A stretch of DNA of 64,000 bases, taken from positions 4,154,001 through 4,218,000 of the forward strand of contig CAMGYJ010000011.1 in assembly GCA_946122785.1 (NCBI GenBank). The letters are read 5' to 3'. Below the pieces are notes generated by a model that worked only from the letters and a program-made list of their open reading frames with translations, was not told the origin of the DNA and ran no database searches. This DNA comes from Linum tenue. Lineage: Eukaryota > Streptophyta > Magnoliopsida > Malpighiales > Linaceae. Shown in pieces: positions 1-11,812 of the stretch (position 1 is its first letter; each line of letters begins with the position of its first letter). The position numbers were made by a program, and so were the translations under genes.

Positions 1-467
1 GAGATTTTTCGTGGTTGTGAAACACATGCACGTATGGTGATTATTTTGATTGTGACCTCTATCAACAAAAAATAGGGCAACGATAACCATTTCAAGATTT
101 CCGATAATACTGAACATTAATACTTGCACGACATTAAGGACACCACAAGCAACAAATAAGTAAATAACACATCTTGAATTGTTCCGAATGTATCAGTTCT
201 CTTTTTATCAGCAGAACTATGCAGATCTTAGATGCTAACAACCTGCTATCTTATAAGGTTTAAGACATAGAAGACAAATATAACGCCAGATAAGAGGCTA
301 CCCACAAGGCATATTCATCCGCACTCCTATGCATTACCAGGAAAGAACTCCCACTATAGTTACAAGCTTACAACATAAACTTTCAAGCCTTTGGAAGCAA
401 GGTTTATACGCCTGCTGCAGTCGGTGAAAGCCAAACATAGTTCCAGCAGTAGAACTTGCCTGCTCTT
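1..467. other. 3' flank of the elongation factor gene
   Basis: This is AT-rich DNA downstream of the minus-strand elongation factor gene. It probably holds that gene's 3' UTR and polyadenylation region. No other coding or RNA signal was seen. Confidence 0.5.
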
Positions 468-1184
468 TCAGGCACCATCATCGTCAGGGTTATTGACTCG
501 TTCACACTCATCAATCCATTCGCTGTATCTGCAGTGAGACCATTTGTACAAGAACGTATTAGCGGGCAAGATAAAGAGGAGCAAGGATTGAGGAATGATA
601 CACGGTAAAAGGTCTCTGTTGGATTCACTTACACATCAATTGGTTCAGACAAAGCTGCACAAACAAGGGAAGTAAATCGAAAAAAATAAGTCAGCTTCTG
701 TAGAAAGTTTTCACACATAGCATTGCCGGAATGAATAAGCGAATGACAATATACCATTGTCAACAATTAGACTACAAGTTAAACCCTTCGCATGTTACAG
801 TAAGCTCCTCATTCATAAGGTTATGAGAAGAAACAACAGAGTTATTTGGGCTATACACAATCAGACACTGCATTCTACAGAAGATTCGCAAATACCTGAG
901 ATGGTGGTGCTGAAACTCTCTTGACAGATACCACACGAAGCTTCACCGATCATGTTCTTCATATCACTGAACAATATTCATTCAAACAATTTAATATGAA
1001 AACCAAAACGATGAAATACCATTCCACTGAGATGATTCATCCCAAGCTCCAGGAACTGAAAGAACCCTTACATGCGGCACTCGACACTTGTTCCGTGATT
1101 GCAGAAGGGACAACTGAATACAGTATCCAGCTTGTCCATTCTCTTCTTCGGTGGTGGCTTTGCCTTCGACTTCCTCTTTCCCAT
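468..1184 (-). CDS. ELOF1: Transcription elongation factor 1 homolog (ELOF1/Elf1)
   Basis: Four coding exons on the minus strand are 1184-1072, 966-896, 654-633 and 528-468. They total 267 bp and encode 88 aa. Each border is GT-AG and the reading frame is continuous. The N-terminus starts [20 protein letters not shown], the basic tail typical of the Elf1 family. A four-cysteine zinc ribbon follows at C25/C28 and C49/C52, then a conserved [10 protein letters not shown] block and an acidic end. Known Elf1 proteins are small nuclear factors that bind RNA polymerase II and assist elongation through chromatin and transcription-coupled repair. Just upstream of the ATG lies an acceptor-like TTGCAG, so a 5' UTR intron is likely. 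Length and motifs match the usual family size. Confidence 0.95.
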
Positions 1185-1238
1185 GTCTAATTCCTGCAAC
1201 AAGCAATACGAAAATCGTTTTAACCAAAGGAGATACCA

Positions 1239-1605
1239 TGCATATCATATTCCCGCTCTTCTCCCCTCCTTTAATTCACCGATCCCTTCACAGATTTCTC
1301 ATAAATCAACACCATAACCGCAAAAAGTCCCCAGGAATGAATTCTACACTGCTGAACGGATGATCATTATTCATCAAACTAGATAAGCCCAAGCAGTACT
1401 GTTCTCGAAACCTAGGGCTTATTCGCTATCTACAATCATATCATATTCTCGCTCTCCTCCCCTCCCTCATTCGCTGATCCCTTCACATATTCTCAGAAAT
1501 CAACACCATAACCGCAAAAAGTCCCCAGGATTGAATTCATGAAACTACATACGACCCAAGCAGTTCCTTTCTCGAAACCTAGGATTTATTCGCTATCTAT
1601 GATTA
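1239..1605. repeat. Direct duplication in the elongation factor 5' leader
   Basis: Two tandem copies start near 1239 and 1436, a spacing of about 197 bp. Both contain the run CAACACCATAACCGCAAAAA, then a CGAAACCTAGG block and TTCGCTATCTA. They sit between the ATG of the minus-strand gene and its probable promoter, so they likely lie in the 5' UTR intron. Copies differ by scattered substitutions and small indels, so the duplication is not recent. Confidence 0.8.
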
Positions 1606-2088
1606 AGACGACATACAATTACCTAGCGAGATCGGCGATCACCTGAATTCAACGGCGATTTCGATAGCGAGGCGATTACCTGCAAACACCAAAAGGGCGA
1701 TTGTATCAACGGGGGGGAAAAAACGAAGACAAAAGCTCAGGATTCATCTATAGAGACGAAGGAAGAACAATGGCGATTCTTACTATTCTCAATCGTGGAG
1801 CGGAGGCGGAGCTTGGAACCCTAATCCCTTTTCTTTTGATCTAGGTGAAGAATCAGAAGATAAGAGACAAAACTACTACACCCGCGTAGCTTTCATTCAT
1901 ACGTGTCAAGCGATTGCAAGACACGCGCACGCTATTATAAATCGGCTGTCGGGCAGATCCAGTGAAACGACGCCGTTAGATGATAGTTTGTTTTACATTT
2001 ATCTATCAAAATTGGAAAAACCTCATAAACCCTTTCTTCCTTATTTGGGGGAAAAATTCCGATTCACAGGAAGTCAGGAAGCTTCAAA
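1606..2088. promoter_or_regulatory. Shared divergent promoter region
   Basis: This interval separates two divergently oriented genes, the elongation factor (-) and the plastid-type protein (+). It probably contains both promoters. I saw no confident TATA box. The plus-strand leader is about 100-150 bp if the ATG at 2089 is used. Confidence 0.4.
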
Positions 2089-4989
2089 ATGGCTGCTGCT
2101 TCCTCCTCCTCGACCTACTGCCTTTCTCCATTTCCGTCGCCGCTTCTCCTGCGGCGGGAATCGGCGGTGGCTGTTCCGTGTTTCTTCCCGAAGCTTCCTC
2201 TAGCGAAGTCCAGGAACTTCTTCCCGGCGTTGTTTTGCATTTCCCCAAGCCGGCACGCGGTGGACGAACAGGAAATCCTGCAGTTCGTGGCGGAATCGAA
2301 CGACCGGATTCTCCCTTGCGTCAGAACCTTCGAGAATGACTTGGCGCGGCTGAGTTTGGTAGGTTCCGTCGGAGTCGAGCAGGCTCTCACCGCCGCTGCC
2401 GCCGACGGAGGTCGAGCTGCGTCCGAGCACATCCAGTCTGGCATGTCCGCTATGGTCGTCGAGACTGTTTCCCCTGGACCTTCCGACGAGCACGCCACCG
2501 TCTCCACTCGATTGGTCAGTAGTTCTCACTGTTTCGAATTGGCAGCTGAATTCTCCTTCATAGAGTTGTAATAGATTTGAACTTTCAAACAGTTTTTGCC
2601 TGCGGAGAGAGTGAGAGCAAAAGCTCGCAAGCTCAAAGCAAGTTTCAAGGAGGATGTTCTATCTGGAGTGAGCTCCCAGAACATACTCGCCTTGACATTT
2701 AGACAAGTCGTCTTGCAACAGCTATGGAACTTTGAACTTGTGTTGTTTGGGCCTGGAATCGAGCGAGATATGGAGGATCTCGAGACTCCCAGAGAGGTTG
2801 GGCGTCTAATATCAATTCACATCGCATTCCATTGTTCTTCGCCTGAATCTATGCATAGTTGTTGCTGTTTTGATGTGGTGTCTGTCGTGCAGGTCTCCAA
2901 CTTGTACTGATAGGTTCAGTTCTCTTCTTCGTATCAGCAGGTTGCTACCTCATTCTTCCTCGGCTCATCGGACGATCGCATTATCTCTGTGCTAGCAGAA
3001 GCTGTCGCCAATGCTGCTCTTCGTAGTACAGAAACAAGTTTTCTGAGAGGCTTCTTGGGGAAATCTCCCAACAACATCTTCTCCTGGTTTGGAAAGCGAA
3101 GTGGGATAACTTCCAGAGATTCTTCAGTTGTTATTTACCAGTTGCTTGAACATGAGATCGTTGAAAATGCTGAGACTTTACTTGAAAAGTTCAATTCAAC
3201 CAAGGAAATGTTTAGGGGTATGAAAAGGAAGCAGAGGTACAGCTGGTGGACACCCTCGGCACAAAACAAGTTGGAACGTCTTGGTGGTTCTGAGTTCAGT
3301 GCTTGGGTGAGTGAGTATGTACCTGTTTATAAGCTGCAAGTTGATGCTGATAAAGCCATGGATGCCAAATTTGAAGGCTGGAGGAACTTGCCGGATAACA
3401 AGTTCGAGGTTCTATTAACGCACTCCCAAATGGTAATTCAAATTGCTTATGTTGGGTGTTTGTGTTGTTTAGCAAATGGATGATTTGCTTGGTGCTCTTT
3501 CTTGTGGTAAATGGTAATATAAATTAATATTCCCTTTCGTTTGAATCCTTATTCTATTTGTCTTTGATAGGTTCGTCTGGCTGAAATACTGGACATGTAT
3601 TATGATGATGCATATTCGCTACCTAGTAAAGAATTGTCATGTGGTACTGTTGCAAATGTTGCTAATTTGTCAGAGAAAAGGGTAAGTAAGCATTTCCCTC
3701 TGAAACGTCACGACATACATTTTGCATTTTTGCTTCCATTAATGGGATGCTGATTGATTCATTTTACTACAGAGGAATTCAATGTTGATGAAAACCCTTT
3801 CAGCAGCCTTGGCAAGTGGAATTTTTCTGATTACATTAGCTGCTGCGGGTCAGTTTGGCTTCTCTTTTCTACGTCAAAGGCAAAAGCATGTTCAAGAACA
3901 TAGATCACTTTCGACGTCTGAAACTGAGTATATAATAAATGAATCTGTGAATACAGAACAGGTATGAACTTACTTGGCTGTAATTATTATATCAACTCAT
4001 TTTGATTATGATTGGTGTGATTGTGAGAAACTTCTATGGAACTTATGCACTATCTTCTGGACCCTTTGGCTCTTTTTCTTTTTATCCTATGTGTATGTTT
4101 CTTTTTTCTCTATGCTGAAATTTTGACTTCCACTATGCAGTTGAATGAATGTTGTGTCTCGGTGATCAAAAGGATAAAGGATGCATTTGGTTGGCACGGG
4201 GACATAATGACGGACTTGAATGCTGGTGCTTGGATTGGCCAAGTTCCGGAGTATCTGAAAATGACTGCGGCAACTGATGATTCTACCTCTGAAGGGCTAT
4301 CAACTGGTTTCTCAACGATACAACATATTGATGAGAAGGCAAAATCATCCGTGCAAGACATTGCTAGTTATCAGGTACTTTCAAACTTGATCAACCTTGG
4401 TTTCATTCCTCTTGTTTGTGTTTTCTGGTAAAGATCCATGTGCAGTAGTAATTGAACAGTGAGCCCACAATAGTTATAGTTGCTCCCAAGCCTTGAAACA
4501 CTCTACCAACCAGGTCTGTGGCAAAGTGTCATCACCTTTGATTGAATGATGAACATAATTTGTATCAGCAGTTTCATGGAGACTTGTTTGGTAACTGCTC
4601 CATTTTTGTCACTTACCTATGTAATTATGCATCTCGTTTAGGTAGTTCTGTCGACTGATGGAAAATTGGTTGGCTTCCAGCCCACAAGTGGAGTGGGAGT
4701 AAACCAGTGGGCAGCCAATCCCTTAGCAAAGGAACTCTACGGTGGAAGAAAGCTAACCCCCGGTATTAATCTTGAATCAATAATCTACCAGACTACCACA
4801 AGTTTTGTTACTTTCTGCTGCTGTTTACTGCACTGAGATGACCAACTCTCATTCGTTCTTCTTGTTCTTGCTATACCAGGTTTCATCGAGCCTAGGCTGA
4901 ATATCGAGCTTCCGGATGAGGTAGTCGTTATCGAGCTGTTGATGTCAATTAAGGATAAACACTTTGCACTGGCAAGACCATTCCAATGA
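2089..4989 (+). CDS. Plastid-type membrane protein of unknown function, 628 aa
   Basis: Eight exons (2089-2514, 2593-2796, 2941-3432, 3571-3681, 3773-3961, 4141-4374, 4642-4762, 4880-4989) give 1887 bp in one frame. All introns are GT-AG. The first roughly 50 residues are rich in Ser, Ala and Arg and poor in acidic residues, starting MAAASSSSTYCLSPFPSPLL, which looks like a chloroplast transit peptide. Residues from about 420 to 440 form one hydrophobic helix (LASGIFLITLAAAGQFGF). The C-terminal part, with QPTSGVGVNQWA and ELYGGRKLTPGF, looks like a conserved globular block. I do not recognise a named domain. The even exon phases and lack of stops indicate a functional gene. Plastid location and membrane anchoring are inferred from composition only. 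Confidence 0.85.
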
Positions 4990-5278
4990 CTACTGTTACC
5001 CTGGTGTGTAGCTGTTTGGCATCATATATTGACTGCTACTCATTTAAGGTTAGAATAGATTATTATGTATACGAACTAATCTCTGTTTAAAGTCGTAAAT
5101 ATGATGTTTTATTGGACCATTTTGCCTAAAAATACCGCATAAATGGTGTTTCTCCGTTGGAGAATTTTCGTGATCAGCTATTCCAGGGAGAGAACATTTG
5201 ACCAAATAACCATTGTTTTTCTTTCTTCTAATCCCATGGATGACGATGGATTGACGTGCCAAGAATTCTCACACCATC

Positions 5279-5286
5279 CATAAATA
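5279..5286 (+). promoter_or_regulatory. Possible TATA box of the glycosyltransferase gene
   Basis: CATAAATA lies about 140 bp upstream of the chosen ATG at 5424, a plausible position for a plant TATA element with a leader of about 110 bp. Confidence 0.4.
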
Positions 5287-5423
5287 GTTTCCGCCATAGC
5301 CATAAGCTCACACTCTCCTCTTTCAAAGCTCTCCGAGATGATAAAAATGGCTGGAATTTATCAATTATTTCCTTTACCCGAAACCAAAAAAATCCTTACT
5401 CCTCAATCTTCTTCCCCAATGCA

Positions 5424-6937
5424 ATGGCGCCCAGCTCAAGCAGTTCCCTCCAAATTGCAATGTACCCATGGTTCGCCCTGGGCCACATCACCTCCTTCCT
5501 CCACCTCTCCAACAAGCTCGCAGAGAGAGGCCACAAGATCTTCTTCCTCCTCCCCACCAAAACCCGAACCCGATTCGAGGCGCTGAATCGACACCGGGAT
5601 CTCATCTTCTTCATCCCGATCCCCGTCCCGCAGATCGACGGCCTCCCCGCCGGTGCAGAAACCACCGCCGACGTCCCCTTCCAGTCACATCCCCTGTTAC
5701 TGACCGCAATGGACGAAACCAAACCGGTCATCGAAACCCACCTCCGAAACCTCAAACCACAATTCGTCTTCTACGATTTCAGCCACTGGTTGCCGTTACT
5801 AGCCCGCGACCTGGGGATTAAGTCCCTGCATTACTGCACAATCAGCCCAGCCGCCGTTGGGTACTTGCTCAGGCCACCAAACAGCAATCTCAAAGCAGAG
5901 AAGAGGTCGCTGACCGCGTCGGAGCTGATGAAACCGCCGATCAATTTCCCAGATTCGTCAATTCGATTGAAAGCCTTTGAAGCTAGAGGGTTTGCCGAAT
6001 TTGGCGAGGGCCGTGATTCATTTACGGAGAGAATGTCGCTCTGTTTTGGAGAGTGTGACATGATTAGCTTCAAGACGTGCGTGGAGATGGAAGGACCTTA
6101 CTGTAGGTAGGGCTCTCTCCGAGTCGAAGTCGAAATCGAAATCGAGGTTCTTTCATGAACTTTAAGCAATTTAGCTAACTTGATCGTTAAAGAAAAGCAA
6201 AGTTAGTTAGCCAACTGTGTTCTTCCTGCTGTAGGTACATCGAGCAGCAGTTCAAGAAACCAGTAATCCTAGCCGGACCAGTCGTCCCCGAATCGCCGAA
6301 ATCAAGATTAGAAGACAACTTTGCAAGAATTCTGGACGGATTCAGCCGGAACGCCCTGGTCTTCTGCTCATTCGGAAGCGAATGCAGATTAGAAAAAGAC
6401 CAGTTTCAGGAGCTGCTCCTCGGCCTCGAGCTGACAGGCCGCCCGTTCCTCGTCGCGACCAAGCCGCTCATCGGAGCCGAATCCCCGATCGAGTCGGCCT
6501 TCCCTGAAGGGTTCGAGGACAGGACGAGAGGCAGAGGGTTCGTGACAGGGGAATGGGTTCAGCAGCAGCTGATACTGGACCATCCTTCCGTCGGGTGCTT
6601 CGTGACGCATTGCGGGTCGGGTTCGCTGTCGGAGGCGATGGTGACGGACTGTCAGTTGGTGCTGCTGCCGAATGCCGGCGATCAGATCATCAACGCGAGG
6701 TTGATGGGCGGGGATCTGAAGGTCGGAGTCGAGGTGGAGAAGAGGGAGGAGGATGGGAAGTTTACAAGAGGAGGTGTTTGTGAGGCGGTGAGATTGGTGA
6801 TGGAGGAAGGGAGTGTGGTCGGGGAAATGGTGAGGGAGAACCATAGGAAGTGGCGGGAGTTCGTTTTGAGCGTTGGGGTTGAAGATCGGTATGTTAAGGA
6901 GTTTGTTCATAAGTTACAGGCTTTGCTTGATACCTAA
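5424..6937 (+). CDS. UDP-glycosyltransferase, UGT79/UGT91-like
   Basis: Two exons (5424-6106 and 6235-6937) with a 128-bp GT-AG intron encode 461 aa, a normal length for a plant family 1 glycosyltransferase. The start at 5424 (MAPSSSSSLQIAMYPWFALG) is preferred over the upstream in-frame ATG at 5256, because family members begin just before the conserved PWFAxGH motif. The PSPG sugar-donor box spans about residues 335-378, from WVQQQLILDHPSVGCF to the final GDQ. The catalytic His is the one in the N-terminal FALGH motif. In the box the usual HCGWNS is HCGSGS, as seen in the UGT79/91 clade, whose members often add a second sugar to flavonoid glycosides. Donor and acceptor cannot be assigned from sequence. 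The enzyme should be cytosolic. Confidence 0.93.
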
Positions 6938-7196
6938 ATTGTATAGTAAGTGTGAACATGAACGCTATATGAATATGTTTGGATGGTTGGATGAAATGAG
7001 TCCGAGTCGAATCAATTTACAGTAGGAACTTTGAGATGGTTGAAGGATTAGTCGGAGAATCGGGATTCAATTAGGTCAAATATATGGCTTTATAACACTT
7101 ACCTTGGAAATAGATTGCGTGACATGGATTTAAAAGCTCAGAATGTCATTAAGAGGAGTGGTGATAATCTATTTGGACCCAAAGAAACGGCTCAAG

Positions 7197-8045
7197 TTAG
7201 GGTGCATAACCATGAGTTATGTACTCATTAATAACCAAATCTGAACCCTTCATTTAGAAAATCCAGATCTAAGGATGGAGAATTAAATGTCATTTTTATT
7301 TTCACTAGCTTTCTTAATTGACTCATATCTTTTTCGTTTTAACTCGGATTTTAATTTTTTTTGCACTGATGGAACGAGTTCATCGTGCTCTACAAAATGA
7401 GATCAATTTTCAATTTTTTTGAGGAAAAAAAATTCTGGCCTCTCAGTACCAACTGCATACCATATGGTATCTTCTTCGTTTTTAATTCGTTTTTGAAAAC
7501 GTTTGCACAGCAGGGACGAGTTCATCATGATCTATTGGATCTACAAATTTCTGGGTGAACAAATTACAAGACAAAAAAATACCACACAATACCATACAAT
7601 ACCACCCTGGTACGGGGTGGTATCTTATGGTATCTTATGGTATACAATGTTAAAAGTCGTAAATGACAATTAATATACTTCTACTATCATGTATTCAACC
7701 ATCCTACAGTTTTGGTTTGTGTCATACCACCATGGTACGCTTTTCAAACCATATGTATGCTCTTATTTCAATACCAGTCAATACCATATGGTATAGACTG
7801 GTATAAAATGGCTCAATTTTTTTTGTTCGAAAAATATATCAAAGTGGATATCATTTTGAAGAGCATAATTAATCTGATCTAACTGTGCAAAAAAAATTAA
7901 ATTTCGACTTAAAACGAGTGAGAAATCGTCCGTCAAATATTAAGAAGGGGAAAATTAAAGGCTTTCCAGGAGAGAGAGGATGCTGATGTCATGCTGATGT
8001 AGGCGGGTTACTCATAGTTATTCACCATAAGGTTACTCACCTGAT
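7197..8045. mobile_element. Candidate foldback-type DNA element, boundaries uncertain
   Basis: Subterminal inverted repeats are visible. A block around 7310-7400 (CGTTTTAACTCG ... TTTTTTTTGCAC ... CTCTACAAAATGAGATC) matches in inverted order a block around 7835-7935. The outer ends GGTGCATAACC and, inverted, GGTGAGTAACC are similar. The interior has several short palindromes around ACCATATGGTAT. No clean target-site duplication was found, so the exact ends and superfamily are open. Confidence 0.5.
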
Positions 8046-9020
8046 CCATTCCCCAAAGAAACCAATTGAAACCATAAGCAATATCAGTTAACTACATGTT
8101 AAGAGGGAAGTCGATATATCAGCTCACGATCATGAACTTTACAATGCTTATTCATATTGGCAGAAAGATTTGAAATAAAAAATCTTTTATTTTTCCGATT
8201 GATTAGCTAAAATTGTGTTGTTTAGCAACTAGATCCGAATCTCATCAATACAAAAAAATGTATGGTTCTATGTATTTGCGAGGATATTAGTGGTAAAGCT
8301 GCGTTGATGGTTGGAGAAACTATAGTCTCCTCACTCTCAAAAGCATGTAAATTTTGTAATAGATTTGAGAAATATAGTAGCTGATAAGATTTTAGTTTCT
8401 TGCCAATTCAAATTCTCCGAGCTTAAATTATTAGCCACCTCGTTTAGATTTATAGTTCCTATGCTTCGGAGGATGTAATTCATAATTGAATGTTAAACAA
8501 TTGCACCGTTTGTTTGTATTGATTTTAATGTGTTTGGTGGTAATTACATTGTTTAATCGATTTGAGTGTCCTCAAAAAAATCAATTCTTTTTACATGGTA
8601 GATAACATATTTGAGATAAGATTAACATTAACAAATAATCTAATCAAATGATGAATTGCAAAATATTACATTCAATTACATTTTTTTTATAAATAAAGCC
8701 TCTCGTACTGACACCTGTCCAAACTCCCCTAAACACCCCTACTGGTTTTACTTTTTTTACAAGTTTGCCATTTGGTCCACTTTATCAACTGCATCTGCAT
8801 GCCACCTCCTTTGCCACGTTCCACGGCTCGGCCTCCTCTTATGAATGATGTAAAAAAAAAAACGTCTTGGTTCACCATAGAAAAATCACCGAAACTTCTG
8901 AATCGCCGGGGAAACAACAAAAAGGCATAGAAACCCGGTGCAGATCTAAAACTGGAACATATTCAGAGAAGCGACAATGCATTACATGTTGTAGCAATTG
9001 TAGCTTTTGAGGAATATGAT
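8046..9020. other. AT-rich intergenic DNA
   Basis: I see no gene, RNA or transposon terminus here beyond short A/T runs. The left end of the interval is the flank of the candidate foldback element. The right end is probably the 3' UTR side of the small minus-strand ORF that follows. Confidence 0.4.
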
Positions 9021-9143
9021 TCAGTCAATAACAATTGTATCTTTTCTACCTTCTTCGTTGAACAAGCGATAGAGGCCAAGATAAACAATGGCGCCAGAGA
9101 AGCTGAGAATGGGGTTGAGATCGATGAACAACGGGGATGACAT
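9021..9143 (-). CDS. Possible 40-aa single-helix microprotein
   Basis: A minus-strand ORF runs from ATG at 9143 to TGA at 9021. It begins MSSPLFIDLNPILSFSGAIV and ends with the hydrophilic tail NEEGRKDTIVID. Residues 12-28 form one hydrophobic segment followed by a polar, charged end, the layout of a small tail-anchored or organelle membrane subunit. The upstream minus-strand sequence has a CT-rich stretch resembling a plant 5' UTR. The GC content of this stretch is higher than its AT-rich surroundings. I do not recognise a family. It could also be an exon of a larger gene or a chance ORF. Confidence 0.45.
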   Translation of the reverse strand: MSSPLFIDLNPILSFSGAIVYLGLYRLFNEEGRKDTIVID

Positions 9144-10102
9144 GCACGACGATTATGGGAGGCACTAATGTTTCATATCGGTGTAGAAAATCTACCAAGG
9201 TAGTAAAGGCAGGGCACAATAGGAAGAGGGAAAGAGAGATATAGATAGAAGCATATAGCTGCGATGATTAACACGGGTTAAATACACGGAGTAGAGGAAA
9301 TTACTACCATGCCCTCCACTTATCTTCGTTACTACAAACAACGAACATCGATTTCACCAAAATGCCCTTATTTTTAGGTTTCGAAATGTTTACTTTTGGC
9401 ATGTAGAGAGAACTGTCTAATTAGACCCGCCTGAACTTAGACGCCCGAATGGGCTACTAGAACTTACATTTGGACCAAACCAAATAATTAATTATTATAT
9501 AACTCTAGAGTTGGCCCAAATGGCTGGTTATGAGTAAATCCAATAGCATGATTAAAGCAAAGTTCAAATGTGTCATAGTGAATCAAACCCGTCGTTCATT
9601 AGGAGCAATATACACCTTTAGCAACGGGAGATCAAGTTTTAGAACAGAAGATTAAGTGGGTGTCGGTGGGAGGCACAAATTTGGATGAGAAAGGATGGTT
9701 CATGGTATTGGGGGCAATGTAATCATGGTTGAAGAGGTTTGAGAGTGATGAGATGCATTGGTCAAAAGTAAATGGTGTTGACTTGAAATTGGAGGGGATG
9801 GGAAGAAATACTCGATAATTTTTTATTTATTTTTAAGATGACAACAAAATCTTTCAAAAACAATTTTGTTTCAGAGTACACGGCATATTCATGTGGATTG
9901 CGTGCTACGGATTTGTATGTGGTAACATACATTTTTCTGACTTTTTGTGATGAGTTTGTTGACACCAAACAGACCCGGTATAAAAGTGTTCGAATGCTCT
10001 TTTCTCGTAGAGCGGAATTGGCGTGGGAATATTCGAACAAGCAAGTCCAAGGCTGAGGAGTGGGTCATCATTACAAGAAAATCTTGGTTTGGGGCAATAC
10101 CC
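9144..10102. other. Intergenic DNA without recognised genes
   Basis: Short ORFs exist on both strands but overlap each other and share no known motif. The left part may be the promoter of the small minus-strand ORF. Nothing else can be supported. Confidence 0.4.
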
Positions 10103-11189
10103 TTGGGAGTTGAAATGAATGATATCAAGTTCGATGCACCAAAGAAAGCCATATCGAAGGATTGATTTGGGAGGAAATGGCTAAACTTTTGGAGAAGGAT
10201 GTAAAGAAGAAAAACTGGATGGAGAAAATACTTAATTTCGTAGTGCTTTATATAGGAAAATCAACAAACATTTTTAAGGTAATAAAGCAATTACTTATTT
10301 CATGAGTTGTACGAGAAAATTGTATGGAGAGAATCTAGTCATAATTATTTCTTACAAATGGCAGTATAATTCCATGCAAAAAAGTTATGGCGTCAAACTG
10401 AACAAGAAAACACATTCAAATGTCATTTATGCCATGAAATTTGGAAGTTGAAACCATATCTATCCACTATGAAATGTCAACTTAAAATTTGATACCATAG
10501 TGAATGTGCCGATCATTGAATAGTTATTATTCTTGTCGATTGCAAGGTGGATCATAATTCGCATTTGTATCGTTTTATCATCAAATGTGAAAGACGAACG
10601 ATGAAAATGAGCATGAAATTATAGCACGGATCGATCCAAATCATACAAGCAACTGTAATAGGGCCAATGTGGTATGCACATATTCAATCTTTCTATAGTT
10701 ATTATTCTTGTACAAAACAAATAGGCGCCACCGCGCGAGAGAAGAATACTAATGTGTTACAAAATAATAATAAAAAAGAATAATAATGTGCTGAAAATGT
10801 GCGCGGTAGAAAAACAAATAAGGGTGCCACGTGTCACATGTTGACGCAACCGGGCCACATGCCCACAACACGTCGTTTCGTGGGAGAGCGGATCTTGTGA
10901 CTAAGGGGGGTGCTTAGTCACTTGGCTAAGCCCCTCCTAGCCATTAGATCTGGACACTTCAATCCAATGGTTAAAAAGTGGGAAGGGCTATTTAATTAAT
11001 GGCAGGGGTAGTTTGGGTATTATGAAAAATTACGAAGTATACAAACCGGATTTATAATCAGTACAAACCATACAAACATACGAACAATACAAACTAGAGC
11101 GACAAAACATACAAACTGATTTATAAACATTACAAACGTATGAACTGTACAAACAATACAAACTAGACCAACAAACAATACAAACCATA

Positions 11190-11575
11190 CAAAAAGAAAA
11201 AACAACCGGGTTGACTTTTGAGGCTTCATCCCTATATAGAGGGGCTCTTTCCCAAAGTCAACCCGGGTATTTTTTAGACATACAAACAGTACGAACATGG
11301 TGGACAAAAATGACAAACTAGACCGACAATCCATACAAACGGGAAAAAACACCCGGGTTGACTTTGGAGGCTCCATCCCTATATAGAGGGGCTCCTTCCC
11401 AAAGTCAACCCGGGTGTTTTTTAGACATACTAACATTACGAACATGGTGGACAAAAATGACAAACTAGACTGACAATTCATACGAACTGGAAAAAACACC
11501 CGGGTTGACTTTGGAGGCTCCATCCCTATATAAAGGAGGTCCATCAAAAGTCAACCAGGTTGTTTTTTAGACATA
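11190..11575. repeat. Three tandem 147-bp palindromic units
   Basis: CCGGG landmarks at 11206, 11353 and 11500 show a period of 147 bp. Each unit contains an inverted repeat whose arms are ACCCGGGTTGACTTT and AAAGTCAACCCGGGT around a CCCTATATAGAGG-like loop. The third copy is more degraded (CAACCAGG). The TTGAC core in each arm resembles a W-box. A 175-aa minus-strand ORF here is only a product of this repeat. Confidence 0.85.
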
Positions 11576-11781
11576 AAAAACATTACAAACATGGTTGACA
11601 AAAATAACAAAGTTTACAAACATGGTGCACAAAAATAACAAAGTTTACAAACATTACAAAAAAACCCGACAAACATTACAAAATAACAAAGCATACAAAC
11701 ATTACAAAATATGTCAACAAACATTACAAAAGCAGCACTGTCGCCGGGAAATGGTCGCCGGAAAAATTTTCCGACCAGAAA

Positions 11782-11812
11782 TCTCTCTCTCTCTATCTCT
11801 CTCTCTCTCTCT
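11782..11812. repeat. CT microsatellite
   Basis: This is a nearly pure CT dinucleotide run inside the Mutator-like element. Confidence 0.9.

Noticed and set aside
404..628. A 74-aa minus-strand ORF
   Set aside because: It overlaps the last elongation factor exon in a different frame; the real frame is set by the splice sites at 528 and 633.
2115..2529. Minus-strand ORFs of 109-130 aa opposite the plastid protein exon 1
   Set aside because: They are shadows of the GC-rich coding exon on the plus strand and show no motif of their own.
7197..8045. A defined MITE with precise ends
   Set aside because: Inverted subterminal repeats are clear, but no target-site duplication could be found. It is kept only as a candidate with loose boundaries.
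9762..10165. Overlapping 70-92 aa ORFs on both strands
   Set aside because: They contradict each other, share no motif, and part of the peptide is also produced by the duplicated non-coding unit at 12176-12394.
11020..11547. A 175-aa minus-strand ORF
   Set aside because: It is built from three copies of a 147-bp repeat, giving a repetitive Phe/Val/Cys-rich product with no family match.
11190..11575. CRISPR-like array
   Set aside because: The 147-bp units are full direct repeats without unique spacers, in a plant nuclear genome with a transposon boundary around them.
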